Counted from the stretch's first letter, positions 34,029 to 43,611 are shown. The stretch is 64,000 bases of DNA from CBDDKS01 sp965230335 (GCA_965230335.1 CBDDKS010000006.1:2108001-2172000), one strand, 5' to 3'. Notes: generated by a model not told the origin, from the letters alone. Program-made: numbers and translations.

Positions 34029-34181
34029 AGTGTGACTTTGTTCTTATTTTTCGTGTTTGCAAAGCATGAAAGATTCAGTTATTATGATTGCCGACTCACT
34101 ACCAAGGCCGGTGCCTGGATTGAAAAAGAACTTTCTATTGAAGATTTTTTGTTGATTAACGCATGGCCGAAAACCGAGTAA
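34029..34181 (+). pseudogene. Possible gene remnant (C-terminal fragment)
   Basis: An open frame of about 50 codons without a plausible start reads ...KHERFSYYDCRLTTKAG followed by AWIEKELSIEDFLLINAWPK, ending TAA at 34179-34181. Its composition looks protein-like while the surrounding sequence is AT-rich non-coding. It is probably the tail of a gene lost by deletion; the parent family is not recognised. Confidence 0.3.
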
Positions 34182-34246
34182 AGTTGTACGGCAAGGTAAG
34201 GAGTCTGTTTTTATAAACTATTTAAATTTAAATCGGAGAAAAACCT

Positions 34247-35092
34247 ATGTTATTTAAAAAAACATGTTTAAGTGCTGCTATTGGTAGCTTGGCTTTATTT
34301 TCTGCAACTCAATTGCACTCTGAAACAGAAGTCAGTTTCCAGATATATTCAATGTCATTTGATGCAACCGGTGGTAAAGCAGTTGCTTTTACACCAAAAG
34401 AAATGTGTAATTTCCCTAGTTCAAACATGCAACAGCCCATGGATGCTTGTGGTACTTTTAATTCAGAAGCACTGCTTTATAGAGTTGATGAAACGAAATC
34501 CAACTGGGCAACTAATCTTCTCACTCCGGATGAAATTTTGGATGGTAATAAATCCATTCACTATGTTGGCTATATGTCATTACGGGATGCACAGCAGATA
34601 AAAGGCAGCGAGACTATTAAATTGCCTGATGAGAATTTATCATATCAAGAACGCTATAACTCTAAAACATTAACAAAAGCTCACTATGACCAAATGGGTT
34701 CATCCTTTGTTAGCATTGAACCGGAAAAGCCTGTATTGGCTAATGTACAAGTTTATGTAGAAGAGATGCCGAAATCTCTTTCAAGTGAGACTGATGAAAA
34801 AGCAGGCTGTTCTGGTAATTATGTTGAGTATTTTAGTAAAGAAAGTGATTATGAAATAAATGTACCTGAAGATTACCGAGAAGAACGTTTTCATATTCAA
34901 GAAAAAGATTTTAAAGCACCTCCAGGCTGCTCTGTTAGAGTCGCCATTCTTAATGCGAGGTCTGATAGTCGGTTAAATGGTAGCGCTTATAATGTAGGCC
35001 CTACTATGTCAGTGAGTTATGTCATCGGTTTTGGTGGACAGCTAACAGAGAGTCCTTATGCCGAATTATTGGTGAATCGAAATTATCAATAA
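34247..35092 (+). CDS. Secreted hypothetical protein
   Basis: 281 residues. A signal peptide covers about 1-26 (KKTCLSAAIGSLALFSATQLHS). The mature part has five cysteines and no membrane segment, so it is probably periplasmic or exported. It starts at ATG 34247 behind GGAG. I recognise no family; the later part (VGPTMSVSYVIGFGG) looks beta-rich. It lies upstream of two membrane-anchored ankyrin-like proteins but more than 170 bases away, so shared transcription is not certain. Confidence 0.55.
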   Translation: MLFKKTCLSAAIGSLALFSATQLHSETEVSFQIYSMSFDATGGKAVAFTPKEMCNFPSSNMQQPMDACGTFNSEALLYRVDETKSNWATNLLTPDEILDGNKSIHYVGYMSLRDAQQIKGSETIKLPDENLSYQERYNSKTLTKAHYDQMGSSFVSIEPEKPVLANVQVYVEEMPKSLSSETDEKAGCSGNYVEYFSKESDYEINVPEDYREERFHIQEKDFKAPPGCSVRVAILNARSDSRLNGSAYNVGPTMSVSYVIGFGGQLTESPYAELLVNRNYQ

Positions 35093-35268
35093 ACTATCGC
35101 TATAGGCATTAATATGCTGAGCCTGTCAAAGACATGGCAATGCTTTATAGGTTATGTACATAGCTTTAAGCAATACAAATATCTTTGTCAGGCTTTTTAT
35201 ATCAATGAACATGATAAAATACGCACAGTGAAAATCTGTGTAATGAATTGTTAGTGGAGAGAATCTTT

Positions 35269-37173
35269 ATGAAAAAAATATTGTGGATGTTAGCGATTAT
35301 TCTGGTGTTGGTAGGCGTATTGTTTTGGGGCGGTGTTATCCAGATTAATCAAACCTCGTTAAGCAATCAGTCAGTATCATCGGATTTGATTGATAAGCAG
35401 ACTATAGCACCTATGCCACATCAACAGATGGATGCTGAATTATGGCAGATATATCAGAGTCTTAAACAGTTAGTGAATAAAAAAGCCGAGCCTTGTACGC
35501 CCTGGCAATCCCCTGATGAAGAACGACTGATTCGTGAAGCTACTGCTTTAATGCTGGATCCGGAATTTGATCCGAGAATTGTAAAAACAACAGTATTTAG
35601 CGGTATACGATACACCAAAGTGCATTCACGTCAGGTAGTGCATGAATATGGTTTACAGCGTTTTCCCCAATTATCTGAAACAATGAATCCAGCCTTAAAA
35701 GGCTTGTCGATAGAAGCCATCCTTAAAAAAGTAAAGTCTGGTGAAATTACTACGGGGTTGCGTACCCATCAAGGAGAATTGGCACTAAATATTATACCGA
35801 GTCAACTGACAAAAGAATTAGTGGACGATATAAAAGAGGCGGGTATTCCCTTAGGGGCTCAATTTTTTCAGCGCATGCTACCTTCACCATTTTATCCGGA
35901 AGATTTATATCAAAGTACTAAAGAAGCCTTTATGTATGCTTTTGCTGATGCTGATTTAAGTCAGTTGCGATACGACCCTATTGTTTTAAATAATACTGAT
36001 TATTTGCATAAAGCATTGGCTCTTACAGGAGATATTGAGCTTATAGAGTTTGCACTGGATAGAGGTTTGCCCGCTTTTGAAAAGCCTTACCATAGCTTGG
36101 CTAATGCAGTCCTTCATATTCATACCTATTATGTTACAGATTCACAATTTAGAAACCCTCATAGCTTAACCAGTGAAGCTTTGATTGCTGAATTAGAATG
36201 GCTGGCTAAACGGGGTATTCATCCTACTGATCTTACAGATTTAAAAAGAGCTCGGGAAGCTCTTGAAAAACACCCAGGAAAATTCCCTGCTTTTGAAGAT
36301 TACTTAAATAACCTGACTCAGTTTGAAGATGTTGAACAAGCCAAAGCAGATATTGCTGCAGATATGGATTTTATAAAAGATAAACTTCGTCTGCATGAAA
36401 GTGATTTGCAGGACTTCAAACCTTCGGTCACCCAAAGAACCTGCGAAAATAGGGAGGACAAGTTTAATCAAAAACGCGCTATTGTGTTATCAGAGCTAGT
36501 AAGTCAACTGGACAAGTGGATTAAAGCTGCTGAGAGCTCAGGTAAAAGTGATGCAGAGATAGAAGAGTATATCAGCCAAACATCGGGTTTGTTAGTTGGA
36601 TTAAAACGCAGATTGTCATTAAAACATGCGGAGCAGACCACAGGCATACAGGTCAATCCTGAGTTAAAACCCATATTATATAATTTTCATGCCATACAAC
36701 AAGCTTATGAGAAGGGTGTGTTTAGCAGCAGTGATATCAATAGCAAAGATTTTATGTATCCGGTTGTTTTGTATTATGTATTTAGTAAAAATACCAGAAA
36801 AGATGCGCATACATATTTAAAAGCCATTAAAGCAATGGGTGGAGAAATCCCATTAATGCTGGAGGTGATTCAGTTGTACGCTATAGGAGAGCGTTATGTT
36901 GAACCTGTTGTGTATGAGTTATTAGAAGAATGGGGTGTTGATTTAGCTTTGGAAAGTTCGGTGGGTTACAATAGTTTTTATACAGCAATTATTGAAAACA
37001 GGGATTTGAAACTGGCTAAATATTTACATTCAAAGGGCGTGCCTGTTGTTTCAGATCCTTTATTGGATAATCCATTAGAGACAGCGATGATGACATCAGA
37101 TATTGGTACACCTGAAGTGATTAAGTATTTACGCTCATTAGGGTTAACCAATCGAATGGAAGATAAACAATAA
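35269..37173 (+). CDS. Membrane-anchored ankyrin-like repeat protein, paralogue 1
   Basis: 634 residues from ATG 35269, chosen because GGAG lies 9 bases before it; a TTG seven codons earlier is rejected. One N-terminal membrane helix (about 4-24) anchors a large, probably periplasmic, helical domain. Degenerate ankyrin-type units are visible: GDIELIEFALDRGLP near 255 and, at the C-terminus, LYAIGERYVEPVVYELLEEWGVD and NRDLKLAKYLHSKGVP. A similar protein follows after a terminator. Ankyrin units mediate protein binding; the partner is unknown. Confidence 0.55.
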   Translation: MKKILWMLAIILVLVGVLFWGGVIQINQTSLSNQSVSSDLIDKQTIAPMPHQQMDAELWQIYQSLKQLVNKKAEPCTPWQSPDEERLIREATALMLDPEFDPRIVKTTVFSGIRYTKVHSRQVVHEYGLQRFPQLSETMNPALKGLSIEAILKKVKSGEITTGLRTHQGELALNIIPSQLTKELVDDIKEAGIPLGAQFFQRMLPSPFYPEDLYQSTKEAFMYAFADADLSQLRYDPIVLNNTDYLHKALALTGDIELIEFALDRGLPAFEKPYHSLANAVLHIHTYYVTDSQFRNPHSLTSEALIAELEWLAKRGIHPTDLTDLKRAREALEKHPGKFPAFEDYLNNLTQFEDVEQAKADIAADMDFIKDKLRLHESDLQDFKPSVTQRTCENREDKFNQKRAIVLSELVSQLDKWIKAAESSGKSDAEIEEYISQTSGLLVGLKRRLSLKHAEQTTGIQVNPELKPILYNFHAIQQAYEKGVFSSSDINSKDFMYPVVLYYVFSKNTRKDAHTYLKAIKAMGGEIPLMLEVIQLYAIGERYVEPVVYELLEEWGVDLALESSVGYNSFYTAIIENRDLKLAKYLHSKGVPVVSDPLLDNPLETAMMTSDIGTPEVIKYLRSLGLTNRMEDKQ

Positions 37174-37210
37174 ATATATTTTATAAAGAATTTCTATTCT
37201 TAAATAAAAG

Positions 37211-37242
37211 CAGACTTTCTTTTTTGAAGGTCTGTTTTTTTT
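37211..37242 (+). terminator. Rho-independent terminator after ankyrin-like gene 1
   Basis: CAGACTTTC (37211-37219) pairs with GAAGGTCTG (37226-37234) with one wobble and is followed by eight T. It separates the two ankyrin-like genes transcriptionally. Confidence 0.88.
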
Positions 37243-37283
37243 GATAGATTAAAATAATAATTGCCAAAAAAGAGAGAAAGATA

Positions 37284-39332
37284 ATGCAACAACGCTATTG
37301 GTTTTTAGGTTTTGTGGTGTTAGTAATTTTTTTTGGGTTTGTTTATTTTTTATCATTGAAAGATATAAATAATGAGACTATAAAAACAAAAAAAGAAAAT
37401 ACCATTAAAAAATCAATACAACCATTGCCTTTGGCTGTAAAAGAGTTTCTTGGTATTACTCCTATTGTTCCTAATAAACCAACAAAAACTCCTGAGCAAT
37501 GTCGAGAGGAGTTTTTAGCTAATGAGCAGATACAAGCGTTAATCCATGATTTAAAACAATTGCCTGTTGGTCGTTATAGTGGTAACGATATTATGGCTGC
37601 TTTGCATAATACACAGGCCTTTAGTCATGAGGCGTTTGAAGTACTTAGAAAGGTAATAAGAAAAACCTTGAAGTTACAAAGAAAACCCTGGAAAGATGAA
37701 TCAACAGAAGACTTCTTTAATGAGAGTAATTTTTCTGAAACCATTGAGGCTATCAAGAATGGACATATAGATGGAAACTCTTATGGCTTAATTACCATAC
37801 TGATTGCGCAATTAGAGAGACAGTTAATTTATGGAGAAACCATTGACTGGGATGAAGCTTATCAAAAAATTGTTGATTTGAATTTATCCTATGATATTAC
37901 AGAAGTATTGTATTTGATTAACAGTCCGTCAATACATGCTAAGGAGGAACAACATCGTTTTGAGCCTTATGAAGTTAGACAATTCAATACCAGATTATTG
38001 TATGAGCTTTTTAAAGATCATGATTTTTCTGCTTTAGACATAGAGAACAAATATGATGCATTAAGAGGTAACTTAATTCGCTTTGGTGATATAGAGATGT
38101 TGAATTTTTTTCATGAGCGTGGTTTTAAATGGGATAGTTTGATGTTCATATTTAACAATGCAGCGGGTGATGTTTTATCTGCGATGTCACGTCCTGATAT
38201 AGCCCCTTTATGGCCAGAGCATGATGAAGCTACAGAGGGTTGGGGTGTGAAGCTTGCGTGGTTACATGAGAGAGGGGTTTACCCGGAAGCTTTTCATAAG
38301 AAGAAGTTGTTGAATAAAGTGAGTGCAGAGGGTAAAGACAGCTCTTTTCCTAATGGAATAGAGCAATTAAAGAGCATAGAGGAAACTCGTCTTTTGCCAC
38401 CTTTGGTAAAAAGTGTAGAAACGATTAAAGAGATACAGGGTTATTTTGATTATGAGCCAGGTGCATTAAATACTATATTACATAATGCACAATTAAAGTT
38501 TTTAGAATGTCATTTGGGGTCACAGGAGATGCTACCACGATTGTCAGAGCAGGATATTCAAAGTTTATTTACAGCTTGGTTAACACTACATGAAAAACAT
38601 TTTAGTCATCGAGAGATTGATGCTTATTTATATCAAGTCAATAAAGCTTTTATGCATTTGCGTTGGAGTATTTTTGAGAATGAGCACTATTCTATAAATG
38701 CTAAAGATGGCAAGAAGTTGAGTCGGTTAGCGAACCAGTTTAGAGGTCATTTTCATGAAATGACAGGTGATGATAAAACCAATATTGCATTGATTGTTGA
38801 GAAGATGATGAGTGCAGAGCAGATGCAGGTTGATGATTTATATGATTTTCGTTGGAATATGTTTTTATTAGGAGGAGTACCAGGAGAGTATTCTGTAGAT
38901 GCTGTTCGTGTTTTAAAATCTTATCATGTAAGCGATGATATTATTTATCAGTCGATATTTGCATCATTTAAAAATAAGAGAACACAACATTTATTAAAGC
39001 ATAATCTATTACCATTAGTTGAAATATGGTTACAAGAAAAACTGGATATCCATCAAAAAGATGAACAAGGTTTAGATTTATTATTTTATGCTGTTTATTA
39101 TCAGGATGTAGAAGCGGTAAAGTTGTTATTGGAGAATGGTGCACAATTGACATCCTCTAATGAACATTTAAATCATTTGGATGCAGCGTTACTGACTTAT
39201 GAGCCTGGCAAATCAGAAATGATAAAGTTGTTATTGGAAAAAGGACATCCGGTAGATGAGACACACCGAGAGTTGCTCGCCTGGTTAAAAGAAAAATATG
39301 GTGATAAAGCACCAAAATTAAATAAATCTTAA
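37284..39332 (+). CDS. Membrane-anchored ankyrin-like repeat protein, paralogue 2
   Basis: 682 residues with one N-terminal membrane helix (about 5-25) and a large helical domain. Clear C-terminal ankyrin repeats: DEQGLDLLFYAVYYQDVEAV then KLLLENGAQL, and PGKSEMIKLLLEKGHPV. It shares domain order with the gene upstream (membrane helix, helical body, GDIEML.FFHERGF-type unit, C-terminal ankyrins), so the two are probably old duplicates. Start ATG 37284 follows AGAGAG. Likely a periplasmic-facing binding protein; function unknown. Confidence 0.6.
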   Translation: MQQRYWFLGFVVLVIFFGFVYFLSLKDINNETIKTKKENTIKKSIQPLPLAVKEFLGITPIVPNKPTKTPEQCREEFLANEQIQALIHDLKQLPVGRYSGNDIMAALHNTQAFSHEAFEVLRKVIRKTLKLQRKPWKDESTEDFFNESNFSETIEAIKNGHIDGNSYGLITILIAQLERQLIYGETIDWDEAYQKIVDLNLSYDITEVLYLINSPSIHAKEEQHRFEPYEVRQFNTRLLYELFKDHDFSALDIENKYDALRGNLIRFGDIEMLNFFHERGFKWDSLMFIFNNAAGDVLSAMSRPDIAPLWPEHDEATEGWGVKLAWLHERGVYPEAFHKKKLLNKVSAEGKDSSFPNGIEQLKSIEETRLLPPLVKSVETIKEIQGYFDYEPGALNTILHNAQLKFLECHLGSQEMLPRLSEQDIQSLFTAWLTLHEKHFSHREIDAYLYQVNKAFMHLRWSIFENEHYSINAKDGKKLSRLANQFRGHFHEMTGDDKTNIALIVEKMMSAEQMQVDDLYDFRWNMFLLGGVPGEYSVDAVRVLKSYHVSDDIIYQSIFASFKNKRTQHLLKHNLLPLVEIWLQEKLDIHQKDEQGLDLLFYAVYYQDVEAVKLLLENGAQLTSSNEHLNHLDAALLTYEPGKSEMIKLLLEKGHPVDETHRELLAWLKEKYGDKAPKLNKS

Positions 39333-39360
39333 ATTTGTATAAAAAACTACGCTTACTTAT
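39314..39360 (+). repeat. Diverged direct repeat, copy 1
   Basis: This stretch around the stop of the second ankyrin gene is almost the same as 40004-40050, the leader and first codons of the YcaQ-like gene; nearly all differences are transitions. In copy 1 the ycaQ-like start (TTGTATAAAAAACTACGC) runs into a stop codon after 14 codons. Confidence 0.75.
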
Positions 39361-39433
39361 TGTAATGTTGATAAGCTGACTGTCTGGGATTTGCATAGCT
39401 TAAAATGAATAACAAAAAAATTAAAAAGTATTT

Positions 39434-39838
39434 ATGAAAAAATCAGTAAAAGAAAAATTTGAATCTTATCCACCCGAAGCGCGAAAACGATTAAGTGCAA
39501 TCAGAAAAGTTATATTTGAAATAGCTGAAGAAAATGATTTGGGTGTTATTACTGAAGAGCTAAAGTGGGGGCAGCCCAGCTATTCATCTAAAATTGGCAG
39601 TCCAATTAGAATAGATTGGCAGTCTAAATACCCTAATCAAGTATCAGTATTTGTTAATTGTAAAACGGTGCTCATTGAAACTTATAAGGAGATATATGGA
39701 AATTCACTACAATATGCAGGTAATAGAGAGCTGATTTTTCCTCTTTCTAAGCCATTACCTATTGCAGAGTTAAAAGGCTGTATTTCAATGGCATTGCAAT
39801 ACCATAAGTTGAAAAAACTTCCTTTATTGGGTTTTTGA
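39434..39838 (+). CDS. DUF1801 domain protein
   Basis: 134 residues. The pattern ESYPPEARKRLSAIRKVIFE, EELKWGQPSY and a C-terminal region ending IAELKGCISMALQYHKLKKL is typical of the DUF1801/YdhG-like fold, which is related to frataxin-like or FMN-free small proteins of unknown role. It looks complete. It lies between the two copies of a 47-base direct repeat, so it was probably inserted between the ankyrin gene and the ycaQ-like gene. Confidence 0.75.
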   Translation: MKKSVKEKFESYPPEARKRLSAIRKVIFEIAEENDLGVITEELKWGQPSYSSKIGSPIRIDWQSKYPNQVSVFVNCKTVLIETYKEIYGNSLQYAGNRELIFPLSKPLPIAELKGCISMALQYHKLKKLPLLGF

Positions 39839-39851
39839 CTGAGACCCAAAA

Positions 39852-39867
39852 GAATGACTCAGTTCTT
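39852..39867. repeat. 16-base dispersed repeat, copy 1
   Basis: GAATGACTCAGTTCTT is found here and identically at 45003-45018, both directly after gene ends. With the preceding ACTGAG it forms a short hairpin (ACTGAG...CTCAGT). Confidence 0.5.
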
Positions 39868-39883
39868 CAATTATGATACAGGA

Positions 39884-39918
39884 CAAGTACCTGCCGTAGG
39901 CATATTCAGGCATTTTGC
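39884..39918. repeat. Dispersed CAAGTACC repeat, copy B
   Basis: CAAGTACCTGCCGTAGG and following bases resemble 24730-24765. The two lie about 15 kb apart in intergenic DNA in the same orientation. Confidence 0.45.
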
Positions 39919-40003
39919 TGACTTTTTTGCTTTGAAAAAGTCAGTCGTACACAGCGAAGCGGTACGAAATAATTTTTTATGTGTAATAATAATAAACCTA
40001 CTA

Positions 40004-40050
40004 AAGTTAAATAAGTCTTAAGTTTGCATAAAAAACTACGCCTCCTTACT
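40004..40050 (+). repeat. Diverged direct repeat, copy 2 (5' end of ycaQ-like gene)
   Basis: Matches 39314-39360 with about seven differences in 47 bases, six of them transitions. This copy contains the functional start of the YcaQ-like gene. Confidence 0.75.
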
Positions 40051-41214
40051 TTAGCACACCAAGGGTTAACCAAAGCGCGTCCTTTTGGTAAAGGCCCTGA
40101 GGCTGTGCAATCTGTGTTAGAGCATTTGGGCTATGTTCAGATTGATACTTTGTCTGTGGTGGAGCGTGCACATCATCATACTCTTTGGACACGTATTCCT
40201 GATTATAAGGTGGATTATCTTTGGCAATCGGTAGAAGCCCGGCGTGTTTTCGAGTATTGGTTTCATGCTGCGTCTTTTTTGCCGATTAAGGATTATCGTT
40301 TTGTATTGCCTCAGATGTCGGCGATAAAGCGTGGAGAAGGATTTTTTTGTCCTAAGGCAGAACCCAAATATATGCGTTATGTGTTTGATCGTATTCGTGC
40401 TGAGGGGCCACTTAAGGCGAGAGATTTTGAATCAGTGAAAAAGGGTAATAAAAAGTGGTGGAATTGGAAGCCAACAAAGCGGGCTTTGGAACGATTATTT
40501 TTGCAGGGTGATCTTATGATAGCGCAACGTATTGGTATGGAAAAAGTCTATGATTTACGAGAAAGGGTTTTGCCTGACAACATTAATGTGAGTGAGCCTT
40601 CTTTATTGGCATTCTCTGAGTACCTTGTTGATCTTTCTCTGCGAGCCAATGGGTTTACGACCATGAAGCAGTTGACACATTTAAGACCAGGTACAGAATT
40701 ACGCAAAGCGGTGAATAAGGTGTTAGAGCAGAAAATAGAAGAGGGTGTGTTGATGGAGCTTATGGTTGATGGTCTGCCACCACTTTATGTGACTCCGCAA
40801 GTTCTTGAAACCAAGGTCAATCGACCGACAGCCAATGTGCGTATATTGTCTCCTTTTGATAATGCCATTATTCATAGGGAGAGAGTCCAACAGTTATTTG
40901 GATTCGACTATAAATTGGAATGTTATCTTCCAAAAGAAAAACGACGGTTCGGTTATTTTTGTTTACCCATTCTTTATCAGGATACTTTTGTTGGTCGGGT
41001 GGATTGCAAGGTGCATCGTAAACATCAGGATTTAGAATTAATTGACTTACACCTTGAGTCTGAACAAAATGATTGGGATCGTTTTATACCGCACTTTGCT
41101 AAAACAATACGACGCTTTGCTCAATTTAATGATTGCCAATCAATACGCCTTTCCAATATAAAACCTAAAAAACTGATGAATCGCTTTAGGGAAGAATTAG
41201 AAGTGAGTGGCTAG
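40024..41214 (+). CDS. YcaQ/AlkX-like winged-helix DNA glycosylase
   Basis: 396 residues, starting at TTG 40024. The motif LGYVQIDTLSVVERAHHHTLW carries Gln39-Ile-Asp41, the Q-x-D variant of the AlkZ/YcaQ catalytic motif, followed by the tandem winged-helix domains of this family (HTH_42). E. coli YcaQ (AlkX) unhooks interstrand crosslinks and removes alkylated bases. No overlap with other genes. The 5' end is duplicated upstream, next to the ankyrin gene. Assignment to the family is firm; the exact lesion range is inferred. Confidence 0.8.
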   Translation: MHKKLRLLTLAHQGLTKARPFGKGPEAVQSVLEHLGYVQIDTLSVVERAHHHTLWTRIPDYKVDYLWQSVEARRVFEYWFHAASFLPIKDYRFVLPQMSAIKRGEGFFCPKAEPKYMRYVFDRIRAEGPLKARDFESVKKGNKKWWNWKPTKRALERLFLQGDLMIAQRIGMEKVYDLRERVLPDNINVSEPSLLAFSEYLVDLSLRANGFTTMKQLTHLRPGTELRKAVNKVLEQKIEEGVLMELMVDGLPPLYVTPQVLETKVNRPTANVRILSPFDNAIIHRERVQQLFGFDYKLECYLPKEKRRFGYFCLPILYQDTFVGRVDCKVHRKHQDLELIDLHLESEQNDWDRFIPHFAKTIRRFAQFNDCQSIRLSNIKPKKLMNRFREELEVSG

Positions 41215-41258
41215 CACATGTTAAATAATCACCATGTTTTTCATACGATAAACAGACT

Positions 41259-42077
41259 CTAAATATCAACGCCGAGTTTTTTTAATAAATCTTTCATGGT
41301 GAACATCAGTTCTTCACACTTTGTGTCATTCAAAGCATCTGGATGAGGTGATGCAAAATCACTGATATCATTATCAAAGTAGAGGCCTGATGCTTGTGCA
41401 AAAGTGTCATCGAGGCTGGCACGAATGAGCAGGTCGGCACCAATATTAATGTCTTTACCTTCAACACCAAAACCTTCTTTAACCATTTTGCTGGCTAACA
41501 GAGAACCTGGATTCACTGCAATAATAATGGGATCTTGTTTGTCAGAATTGAGGGCCATATAACGTGACCACATAGTGATGGCGAGTTTACTTTGAGCGTA
41601 GGCACTGAAGTCATCGTCAATAGGGTATTGACCGGTTAATGCTTTGAGATCAACCGGTGCTTGAGCAGCCGATGACAGGTTAATAATACGAGCTGATGGA
41701 TTCATTAAAGGTAACAGACGTTGACTCAATAGATAGGGGGCCAGGGTATTCACAACAAAACGGACATCCAAATGATCTTGTGTGATAGGGTGAGGGGTTT
41801 TATAAATACCGGCGTTGTTAATGATGACATCAAGATGAAGTTGTTCTTCGAGCAAATGGTTAATGAAAATCTCTATCGCTTGAAAATCTGATAAATCAGC
41901 ACAATAACTTTTGATGCGGGCATTGGCATTCAAGGTAAGAAGATTTTTTTCAACGGTTTGTAATTTTTCCATATGGCGTCCGTGAATCAATAAGGTGTGA
42001 CCTTGTGCCACCAGCTTTTGGGCCGTGGCCAAGCCGATGCCATCAGTGGCACCTGTTAATAAGATAACTTTTGACAT
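41259..42077 (-). CDS. Short-chain dehydrogenase/reductase, retinol-dehydrogenase-like
   Basis: 272 residues. The Rossmann motif TGATDGIG (8-15), NNAG (about 86-89), a Ser in INLSSAAQ and the catalytic YAQSK (Tyr and Lys near 160-165) are all present. This is the classical SDR plan with the layout of retinol-dehydrogenase-like members. It is an NAD(P)-dependent oxidoreductase of unknown substrate. Convergent with the YcaQ-like gene. Its TAG stop lies within a TAGAGTCTGTTTATC sequence that matches the dispersed repeat motif. Confidence 0.85.
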   Translation of the reverse strand: MSKVILLTGATDGIGLATAQKLVAQGHTLLIHGRHMEKLQTVEKNLLTLNANARIKSYCADLSDFQAIEIFINHLLEEQLHLDVIINNAGIYKTPHPITQDHLDVRFVVNTLAPYLLSQRLLPLMNPSARIINLSSAAQAPVDLKALTGQYPIDDDFSAYAQSKLAITMWSRYMALNSDKQDPIIIAVNPGSLLASKMVKEGFGVEGKDINIGADLLIRASLDDTFAQASGLYFDNDISDFASPHPDALNDTKCEELMFTMKDLLKKLGVDI

Positions 42078-42294
42078 GTCGATGTTTCACCAGAAATAAT
42101 GTGCAATATAAAAGGGTAACAGACTCTGGGTTCAAAAAAATGATTGTTTAATTATTAAAGTGAGATATTTCTTGAGCAAAAAAAGAAAAATACGAGTATT
42201 TTCTTATGCTTAGAAAGTTTTTTATATATTAGATGCCAATAGTTTGACTATAATAAACATCATTCATTGATAAGATAAAATAAAATAGAGCATT

Positions 42295-43572
42295 ATGCGC
42301 GGTATTATTGTAGAGCCTTCAAGGTTGCATCAGGCAGTATTATTGAGTGTATTTGAAAATACCAATATAGATGTCGATGTTGCAGACAGTCTGGAAAATG
42401 CACAATTAAAAATGGCCGATGGACAATATGATTTAGCTTGTATTGCATTTAAATTATCTGATGGCAGTGGTATCGATTTGGTTCATTGGATGAATCAGGA
42501 AAAGCCTGAAACAAAAATTGTGATGTTAACTCAAGAAAACACCAAAGAATCTGTTGTTGATGCAGTTTCGGCTGGGGTTTCTAAAATCTTTCACTATTCC
42601 AACCATATTGCATTACACGAATATGTTGTTGATATTGCCAATAAGGAAAGCGACGAAAAACGTCATATGGGGCGGGTTTTATATATTGAAGATAATCCAG
42701 CCGTGGCATTAGTGATTCAGCAAATTATTCGCAGAATGGGTGCAGAGGTTGTGCATTGCACCAGTGGTGATGTCGCTATTGAATGTCTGGCAAATCAGGA
42801 GTTTGATATTGCGTTAATTGATGTCATTTTGCCTGGTGAATTTTCTGGAGATGATTTGGTTCGGTATATTCGGGCGATGGATGAAGAAAAGTCTCAAATT
42901 CCTATTCTGATGTTATCCGGTCAGGAAAACGTTTCCCGACGTATTGAGTTATTAAAATTAGGGGCGAATGACTATATTGCCAAACCGGTGATTGATGAAG
43001 AGTTAATGGCTCGATTGTCTAATTTAATGACACAGCGTAAGCTGTACCAGCAGGTTAAGCGTCAACAGGATAAATTACATCAATTGGCGATTACCGATCA
43101 ATTGACCACATTATACAATCGTCATTTTTTAGCCAGCTCGGCCCCCAAGCGTTTGAGTGAAGCACAGCGCCATGGTTTTGATGTGAGCTTACTGGTGGTT
43201 GATTTGGATTATTTTAAAGAGGTGAATGATAAGTATGGTCATGAGATGGGTGATAGTGTTTTAAGGGAAGTCGCTCTGTTACTGAAGCAAAATTGTCGTA
43301 ATGAAGATATTGCTATTCGTTTGGGTGGTGAAGAGTTTGTTTTACTGATGCTGCACTGCAACGAAGACGGTGCTGTCGGTAAAGCTGAACAGTTGCGCTC
43401 TGAAATTGAAAAGTTAAAACCTTCGGGTATTCCTATGACGGCAAGTTTTGGTGTGACTTACATGGGTAAAGGTGAGTCAAAAAGCTTTTCTGAATTATTT
43501 GCTATGGCAGATAAAGCTTTGTATGAGGCAAAAAGAAGAGGAAGAAATCGCGTTATTTCAAAATGCGAATAG
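42295..43572 (+). CDS. Two-receiver response regulator diguanylate cyclase
   Basis: 425 residues: REC1 (1-115), REC2 (125-245), linker helix and GGDEF domain (265-422). REC2 is canonical (Asp176 in IALIDVILP, Lys230). REC1 lacks an acceptor: the expected Asp position reads CIAFKLSDG. The cyclase domain has GGEEF (344-348) and an I-site RNED (335-338) five residues upstream. It should make c-di-GMP when REC2 is phosphorylated and be inhibited by product. REC1 may serve dimerisation. No cognate kinase is adjacent. Confidence 0.9.
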   Translation: MRGIIVEPSRLHQAVLLSVFENTNIDVDVADSLENAQLKMADGQYDLACIAFKLSDGSGIDLVHWMNQEKPETKIVMLTQENTKESVVDAVSAGVSKIFHYSNHIALHEYVVDIANKESDEKRHMGRVLYIEDNPAVALVIQQIIRRMGAEVVHCTSGDVAIECLANQEFDIALIDVILPGEFSGDDLVRYIRAMDEEKSQIPILMLSGQENVSRRIELLKLGANDYIAKPVIDEELMARLSNLMTQRKLYQQVKRQQDKLHQLAITDQLTTLYNRHFLASSAPKRLSEAQRHGFDVSLLVVDLDYFKEVNDKYGHEMGDSVLREVALLLKQNCRNEDIAIRLGGEEFVLLMLHCNEDGAVGKAEQLRSEIEKLKPSGIPMTASFGVTYMGKGESKSFSELFAMADKALYEAKRRGRNRVISKCE

Positions 43573-43598
43573 CCTTCTAGGGGTTTTTATTGGAAGGC
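43572..43598. terminator. Hairpin between convergent genes
   Basis: GCCTTC (43572-43577) and GAAGGC (43593-43598) can pair around a T-rich loop just after the cyclase stop. It is a weak terminator candidate shared by the convergent hypothetical gene. Confidence 0.3.
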
Positions 43599-43611
43599 AA
43601 CCGATCTTGGT

